NCBI GenBank assembly: GCA_033980235.1
Contig: CM067062.1
Coordinates: 12,977,991-13,041,990, forward strand
DNA length: 64,000 bases
Direction of reading: 5' to 3'
Source of the DNA: Diadema setosum
Taxonomy: Eukaryota > Echinodermata > Echinoidea > Diadematoida > Diadematidae
Positions within the stretch are counted from its first letter, which is position 1. The number at the start of each line of letters is the position of its first letter. A program made the position numbers and the translations under genes. Below, in pieces: positions 58,939-64,000 of the stretch. Below the pieces are notes generated by a model that searched no databases, was not told where the DNA came from, and worked only from the letters and a program-made list of their open reading frames with translations.

Positions 58939-61900
58939 TAAGCCAGTATTATGTATTCATAATATGTTCTGGAATGTTCTATGCCATTGTCGCTCGATAA
59001 AGACCGCACCGATATCTAATTTCATTGGCAACGATATTCGTGGTTTTGTTTTGTTGATTTTATTTTGTTTTGTTTTTGATAACGCGGTGGTGATTCTCCT
59101 TGGATCTTTTTATGATGCGATGCTTGAGAGGTGATACAAAGTTATATATGCCTAATAACTTAATTCGTCAAATTGTAGTAATCACAATGATAACGGTAAC
59201 AATTGTGGTAATAACAATGACAAAAATTTCTTGCTGATGTCATCTTTCCGTTACGTTATATGGTAAATCCCCATCACCCTCATCTCATTTGGCTTAAAAC
59301 TAAAGTATAGGACCTATAGCCCCGCACACTTATGTGGATGGATTCGTCAGAGAGATTTAAAGGAACGCTCGTCTCTTATTATAGGAAGCTTTAGATTTGC
59401 GACGCGGACGTTTGAGACGACGATATTGTGTTGGACTTTATCCTCTCTCTCTCTCTCTCAGCATGCGTCGTGTATTACGCGAAGACGCAATCTATGATAA
59501 AAAATAAATAAATGAATAAAATGGCGCCCCATATTCTGATCGGTATCTCAAGTAGCTCTCTGCGTCGTGAATTTAGCGGAAGTTAAAAAAAAGTCCAGCA
59601 CGCGCAGTGAAAACTCAAGGACGCGAGCTATGATCAAAATACAACACGTAGATCAATTTTGATAATTGATTTTGCTCATGCTCAGAACAGTTTTTTTTTC
59701 CTTTGAACGTCCGCGTCGATAAAATCTAAAGCTCCCTAGTCTCTTCGTGTGGACGTCAATGTATTTGGTTTGTTTCTTTTCTTCTTCTGTGTGTCTGCAA
59801 CAATGCAGGTAGCCATTAAGATCATCTCAAAACGTGACGCGCCGTCAGAATACCTGAAAAAGTTTTTGCCACGTGAAATTGACGCTATGAAGCTTACCTA
59901 CAGACACGCCAACTTGGTTAGTGGAAGCACCGAACATAGAGAAAGTTAAAGGAAGATAAAACATACACACCCGAGGGGAAAAAAAAGACCCACAGATCCA
60001 TTGAGTTGATACGTTGATACAATTTACTTATGACGTATTTTTGAGCTATACAAATAAAGTTAGGTTTCCCCTTTTGAAATCAATATCGAGTATTGAAGCT
60101 GTCTAAGAGCAGTATGAATAAGGACTACAACGCATTTGATTGATTTGATTTTTTTTTTTTTTTTTGGGAGGGGGAGGGGTAATTTTTTGTTATTCAGAAC
60201 TCTCTCTCATGTCGGCCACACACGAACTCTTTCTTATACACTAGAAAAATTATGATAACATTAAAAAAGTTTTGTATAATCTTTGCGAAAACTCTACTAT
60301 ATAAATAATTAAATACATGTGTGTGTGTTTATTTATATTAGCCATTCTATTGTTTGAATCGGTTTTGATATACAAATTAATAATTTAGTGTCTGATTGCT
60401 ACCTGATTTGTTTTTCTTCCTCCTCAAACATCAAAGAAACAATCAAAGGTGCGGTCAGACTGGCAAAGGATCGCGAAGTTTAAGATCGCGATCTTTAAGA
60501 TCTCGAAGTTTTGCCAGTGTGACCGCAAACTTCCAACGAACTTCCCGCGAAACTTCTCGATCTGTTTGCGGGCGGTGTCTCCGAAGCGCGAGGCCACTGT
60601 CATGTTCAGGTGCGCATTGTTACATCACAATCACCAGCCATCGGACGGCGCACTCTTTCTTGCGCTCGTACCAATGGCCCAAACTTCGCGATCTTAAACT
60701 TCTCGATCTTTTGCCGGTCTGACCGCGCCTCAAAAGTATATTGCAGTTGTGTGTTAAAGGACAGAGAGAGGGAGGAAGAATGAAACACGGAAATAATAAT
60801 ACAATGTACCACGATATTGATATGATATGACACGATAATTGACAGATCCAGCTGTACGAGTTCTTCCGGAGTGAATTCGGCATCTATCTGGTGTTGGAGT
60901 ACGCCGCCAACGGCGACATCCTGTCCTACATCAACGACAGCGTCCTGGAGACGGGGCTAGCCGTGGACGAAGAGAAAGCGAGGCAGCTCTTTCGGCAAAT
61001 CATGGCTGGTGTGACGTATTGCCACGGTCTGAATGTCGTTCACAGGTACCTGGGGCGTCTCCGCCTTTCTCCATCCTATAACTGTACATGATCCTTTAAA
61101 AGCAAGGAAGAGGGATGATAACCACATTGCGATAGAAGCTGTCACCTCGTTGTCTGCTAGTACCAAGTGATGAAACATCATGTGGCTTGGATTATGACTT
61201 AAATGGAGGATCAATTTTTACTGGATGAATTTCCTATAATTTCAAAAACGTCAATTAACAAAATACATGTGATAATGAGTAACAAAATGAAGAAAGCATA
61301 ACCGTATTTTTAAAATAAATATTATATACATAGAGTGTGCATCAGCTGAAGATAGCAACTGAAGATAAAGAAGTGCTCCGTAGGGAAATGACGATTATTC
61401 TTTAATGATTTGCTGGTTGTCTCGAACAGATAAGTGCTGTTTTAGGGTTGTGTGCATTTTTTTTTTCTTTTTGCGTTATGACCAATAGACAGTGATGTAC
61501 ATTGTACGTTGTACGCTATAGTAATTTCTCGTCTACGGGAGATAGCACATTGCCAAGATACACTGTTGTCGCCCTAACTTCAGCTCAAGGACAATACTGA
61601 ATCATCTTCAATTTGTTGCTGTTGTTGTTTCTACTGCTGTCGCATCCAATCGCAGTTTTATTGTTATGTCTGCGTGTTTGCTTGATTTGTTGTTGTTTTG
61701 TTGTTGTTTGTCTGTTTGTTTGACCAGTGCCATTACCTTAATATCATGGACTAGTTGCAGTGTTTACAGTGATGGGGGACGCCTGACGAAATTATGGTAC
61801 ATAATAACTGGGTCCCAGTCTACTCTAGTCCTGTTTAGGGAGTATTGGTGTGCATATCAGCTGTCAGCCCTTAATCGAAAGAATGGACCACAATCTATTA

Positions 61901-62455
61901 GAACGCTACATGTAGCTGTAGAGAGACTCATCATTTTGAATGACATCACTATCAATTTGTAGACTATACGGTGTTCGTGATGCGAACGTCGAACCCTTTC
62001 TCACTATTTGATGCAGCTCTCAGCTACTACACTGCTGGTATTCTTGGTTTGTTTGGGTTTTTTCAGAGATCTGAAATGCGAAAACATACTTCTCGACGAG
62101 TCGTGGAATGTCAAGATATCAGGTGAGCAAAACTTGTATAATTTTCTTTTTTTAAGGGTAAATTCTCTCTTTTCCGAGGACCCCCTGCTTTTTCATCTGC
62201 ATATAACTTTCAGCTTGTAAGAGAATAGCAATACTCTGGAAACTCGTCTCAAACTTATTCCACAATATTGTATAATTGAGTTTCATTAAAATGCATTCCC
62301 TTAATGTTGGTTCATTTTTTGTTGTCTTTTTAATTTGATCATTATCATCTCAATAATCGGCTTTGATCAAACCAATTCTGCTTGTCACCCTCGAGATAAT
62401 GACGTAGCCTGATATACATCCGATAACCACTTCACTCCTGTCCCTCTCTTATCTG

Positions 62456-62488
<33 letters not shown>

Positions 62489-63017
62489 AATTGATCTATC
62501 TCTTCTCTCATATATTTTACCAATCACTGTTGCTTATCACCGGCGACCAGATTTCGGATTCGCCTGTCGCTTCCCGTCGAACCGCTGCAACATGTTGTCG
62601 ACGTTCTGCGGCTCATACGCCTACGCGGCCCCCGAGATCCTGGCGGGAAGGAACTACGACGGCAAGCTTGCTGATATCTGGAGTCTGTAAGTCATTGGCT
62701 GTCCTATAAAATACTGTTCCGACACAAAATTGTAGATCAGAATACAAAAAGTGGGAGAGGACACAGGGGAAGAACCAATAGTTTTCCATCCTCCTATTTA
62801 CAGTGCTGTATACATCGATCCAGGAAATTGTGAAGCTCCAACATTTTTTCTTTCTCTCTCTATCTCTCTTCACGTTTACATTGTACTTTCTACCATGTCA
62901 GTGGCATCATCCTATACGCCATGGTGAATGGACGGCTGCCATACAACGACCAGAGTCTTCACACACTCTTGGATCAGACGAAAAAGAAACTCAAATTCCA
63001 GACGTGGGTCTCAAAAG
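57445..63017 (+). CDS. Testis-specific serine/threonine kinase (TSSK family), partial, multi-exon
   Basis: Predicted protein kinase that transfers phosphate from ATP to Ser/Thr. The TSSK family acts in spermatids and sperm. Exons: 57445-57453 (tentative), 58629-58799, 59809-59916, 60846-61045, 62067-62122, 62551-62686, 62902-63017. All secure junctions are GT-AG and the phases (0,0,2,1,2) close the frame exactly. In the 265-residue model: glycine loop LGSGTYAKV at about 25-33, VAIK lysine at 64, C-helix segment FLPREI at 79-84, HRDLKCEN at 162-169, DFG at 182-184, [13 protein letters not shown] ending at 210, and DIWSLG at about 223-228. FLPRE, HRDLKCEN and TFCGS...YAAPE are typical of TSSKs. 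About 17-20 extra residues sit between strands beta 2 and beta 3 (about 39-59), which mammalian TSSK1/2 lack; TSSK4/5-like relatives may share them. The rest of the C-lobe (known members are about 270-370 aa) lies beyond the window, since no compatible exon is visible in 63018-64000. Confidence 0.93.
57454..58208. other. Putative TSSK intron 1, 5' part
   Basis: AT-rich, no repeat family recognised. It is an intron only if the 57445 start exon is right. Confidence 0.45.
58209..58567. repeat. Tandem repeat, about 75-bp unit, five copies, upstream of TSSK
   Basis: Five units start near 58209, 58286, 58361, 58435 and 58502 (spacing 67-77 bp). Each holds TCAACTATATCTTGACAATA, then a T-rich stretch with TTTGTAGAATAGTTGAATG and TTTCATGAAAACAT. 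Each unit is partly self-complementary (ATTCAACTAT against ATAGTTGAAT). It ends about 60 bp before the first secure kinase exon. Confidence 0.85.
58629..58799 (+). CDS. TSSK exon with glycine-rich loop
   Basis: Encodes 57 residues, phase 0 at both ends. Acceptor is the AG at 58627-58628 after a modest pyrimidine run; donor is GTAATC at 58800. It holds [20 protein letters not shown], the ATP-binding loop and beta 1-2, then the insertion [21 protein letters not shown]-rich codon use contrasts with the AT-rich flanks. Confidence 0.9.
58895..58932. repeat. (TG)n microsatellite in TSSK intron
   Basis: Nearly uninterrupted TG run inside the intron that follows the 58629-58799 exon. Confidence 0.97.
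59394..59736. mobile_element. MITE in TSSK intron, GGAAGCTTTAGATTT termini
   Basis: Left end GGAAGCTTTAGATTTGCGAC...CGGACGTTTGA and the reverse complement of the right end GGGAGCTTTAGATTTTATCG..CGGACGTTCAA form imperfect TIRs of about 38 bp. TA lies on both sides. A longer direct repeat GTCTCTT (59381-59387 and 59739-59745) could be the real target duplication. Non-coding, 343 bp. Confidence 0.8.
59809..59916 (+). CDS. TSSK exon with VAIK lysine and C-helix
   Basis: 36 codons, phase 0 to 0. Acceptor TGCAG at 59804-59808 after a clear T/C-rich tract; donor GTTAGT at 59917. Encodes [16 protein letters not shown], with the ATP-anchoring Lys, and FLPREIDAM, with the C-helix Glu. FLPRE is a family hallmark. 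Confidence 0.93.
60447..60730. mobile_element. MITE in TSSK intron, AGGTGCGGTCAGAC termini
   Basis: 284 bp. TIRs AGGTGCGGTCAGACTGGCAA (left) and the complement of the right end AGGCGCGGTCAGACCGGCAA continue with GATCGMGAAGTTTAAGATCG for about 45 bp. CAA duplicated at 60444-60446 and 60731-60733 fits a 3-bp target duplication. Inside are repeats of GATCGCGAAGTTTAAGATCG type. Lies between kinase exons 59809-59916 and 60846-61045. Confidence 0.88.
60846..61045 (+). CDS. TSSK exon, hinge to catalytic loop
   Basis: 200 nt: 66 codons plus two bases of the HRD arginine. Acceptor TTGACAG ends at 60845; donor GTACCT begins at 61046. Contains the hinge [15 protein letters not shown], helix E with [18 protein letters not shown], and VVHR at the start of the catalytic loop. 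The arginine codon is split across the intron and completed by the first base of the next exon. Confidence 0.95.
62067..62122 (+). CDS. TSSK exon, catalytic loop
   Basis: 56 nt. It completes the HRD arginine and encodes [18 protein letters not shown]: catalytic Asp, Lys and the Mg-binding Asn. Acceptor TTTTTTCAG ends at 62066; donor GTGAGC begins at 62123. The G left at the 3' end starts the Asp codon of DFG. Confidence 0.95.
62456..62489. repeat. (ATCT)n microsatellite in TSSK intron
   Basis: Tetranucleotide run about 60 bp upstream of the activation-segment exon. Confidence 0.95.
62551..62686 (+). CDS. TSSK exon, activation segment
   Basis: 136 nt. Begins by completing Asp of DFGFACRF, then [18 protein letters not shown] with the likely phosphorylated Thr (residue 199 of the model) and APE, and ends in ADIWSL. 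Acceptor CGACCAG ends at 62550; donor GTAAGT at 62687 leaves CT to join the T of the next exon as Leu. Confidence 0.95.
62902..63017 (+). CDS. TSSK exon, start of C-lobe helices
   Basis: 116 nt encoding [18 protein letters not shown] and a Lys-rich stretch ending WVSK, matching helix F/G of TSSKs (usual form SLGVILYxMVxGxxPYDD). Acceptor CATGTCAG ends at 62901; donor GTATAA begins at 63018, phase 1. No in-phase continuation is seen before 64000, so the next intron exceeds about 980 bp. Confidence 0.93.
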
Positions 63018-64000
63018 GTATAAAACACATGACCCTCCTTAAATCGAGGGATATGAAATTAGTGTCAAAAGAATATGCCAGTTCAGACGACGCATGCCAA
63101 TAATTATAATATAATAATTATGAAGGGGTAAGTGATTGTATTAGATGTTTATCATAGGACAATGGCAGCTTATGTGGTAAGGGAATTTACAATCGATTCT
63201 TTTGATAAAACGGGGCCCGGGAGTTTCAATTTGATCACTGCGAATATTATGTAAGAGGGATGCTTGACCCTGTTTGTGCTTAATTTGTGTGCCAATTGCG
63301 AGAGAAAATCCTATAGTGTTGTACACACGCTGTCCATAGTCCATGGTCCAGAAAGTGTTAACCCTGTGTTTCCAATGAATGCTGATTGGCACGAAAACCA
63401 CAAAGCATTTTACACATGCACAGTCCAAAGTCCCTATCCTGACACACTGAAAGTGTTAAAAAAAGGGGGCGCTTCATACTGTTAAAGTTGTGGATTCAGC
63501 CGTAGGGTTACTGTCTAAACGATTGTATTCCTCGGTGATCGTTCCAATACATGACCCGTCTCGAACTCTGCGTACATCAAAAGTTTATGACCTAATTTGA
63601 GATAAAATTACATATTACTGCCTGTCGTGAACTGATGCGAGGTACAGACTTGTTTTCTGTATACCACTCATGCAAAACGAGAAGTTTGACGAGAGAATTT
63701 GTGTCAATGAGCCAATCAATGGTGGCGATCGTTGAATTAAACGTTCCGACCATTGTTAGGTAATGTTAGTTACAAAAAGGCAAAAAAACCCCACCAACAT
63801 CATCTTATGATGGTACCCTGGTCAGGAGTGCCTCAGTTTGCTACAAAGTTATACTGTTGTTTTGAAACAACATTCTGCCCTTGTTTTTACAGTCTCAAAT
63901 TCTCAAGAGATGCAATGACTAAAATGAAGGTCAAATCTAATGAAAGCTCATATCCTTTGATATACGTATATGTGGTACAATGTAGATCTGACAATATTCA
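63018..64000. other. TSSK intron, open at window end
   Basis: AT-rich. No segment after a plausible acceptor continues the frame in phase 1; the acceptor-like TTTTTACAG near 63893 leads to a quick stop. No repeat family was recognised. Confidence 0.6.

Noticed and set aside
63880..63930. Acceptor-like site as the next TSSK exon
   Set aside because: In the required phase the frame stops after a few codons.
1..64000. CRISPR arrays, operons or prokaryotic features
   Set aside because: Tandem repeats here are microsatellites or transposon cores; introns and repeats show a eukaryotic genome.

Overview
This is an AT-rich, intron-rich animal nuclear sequence. Nearly all of it is non-coding, and much of that is short non-autonomous DNA transposons, long hairpins and microsatellites. 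The transposon mix and the multi-exon testis-specific kinase suggest a marine invertebrate deuterostome, most likely an echinoderm. That assignment rests on general familiarity with such repeats and was not checked by a search.

Only one gene is secure. At 58629-63017 (+) six exons with GT-AG borders and matching phases encode most of a kinase domain of the testis-specific serine/threonine kinase (TSSK) family. The window ends before the C-terminal lobe is complete. A possible first coding exon (three codons followed by a consensus donor, in the right phase) lies at 57445-57453. Introns of the gene carry two MITEs and two microsatellites, and a tandem repeat lies just upstream of the first kinase exon. 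A second possible gene start is a GC-rich patch at 37620-37860 with a perfect RFX X-box and a short ATG-to-donor segment. Four weak minus-strand exon candidates (1522-1668, 4320-4450, 23008-23054, 38893-38955) have fair splice borders but no recognised homology.

Repeats, left to right: a 172-bp palindrome (939-1110); a 1.1-kb foldback element with a 6-bp target duplication (1678-2786); families bounded by TTAA (5783, 9455, 30541, and a diverged copy at 55000); three copies of a TA-flanked family with GGCCCGT termini (7038, 21267, 48917), the first nested in an older repeat; three copies of a TACTGTAAAAC family (11727, 38078, 42603); a hAT-like insertion nested in a tiny TTAACC element (14340-14607); three copies, two of them full length, of a Helentron/HINE-like element with TGACCTTTGACC runs, 152-bp units, an ACGG array and a 3' hairpin (18454, 19629, 24108); a purine tract of about 0.95 kb (28680-29640); a 2.6-kb segment holding eight copies of a 16-mer (31594-34208); an inverted pair of TA-flanked elements (35135, 36141); two Harbinger-like elements head to head forming a 1.25-kb palindrome (39597-40848); and further TIR elements at 41758, 46524, 47314, 53199, 59394 and 60447.

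No rRNA, convincing tRNA, CRISPR array or operon-like structure was seen. Most long open reading frames are translations of microsatellites, of the ACGG array or of the purine tract, and are not genes.
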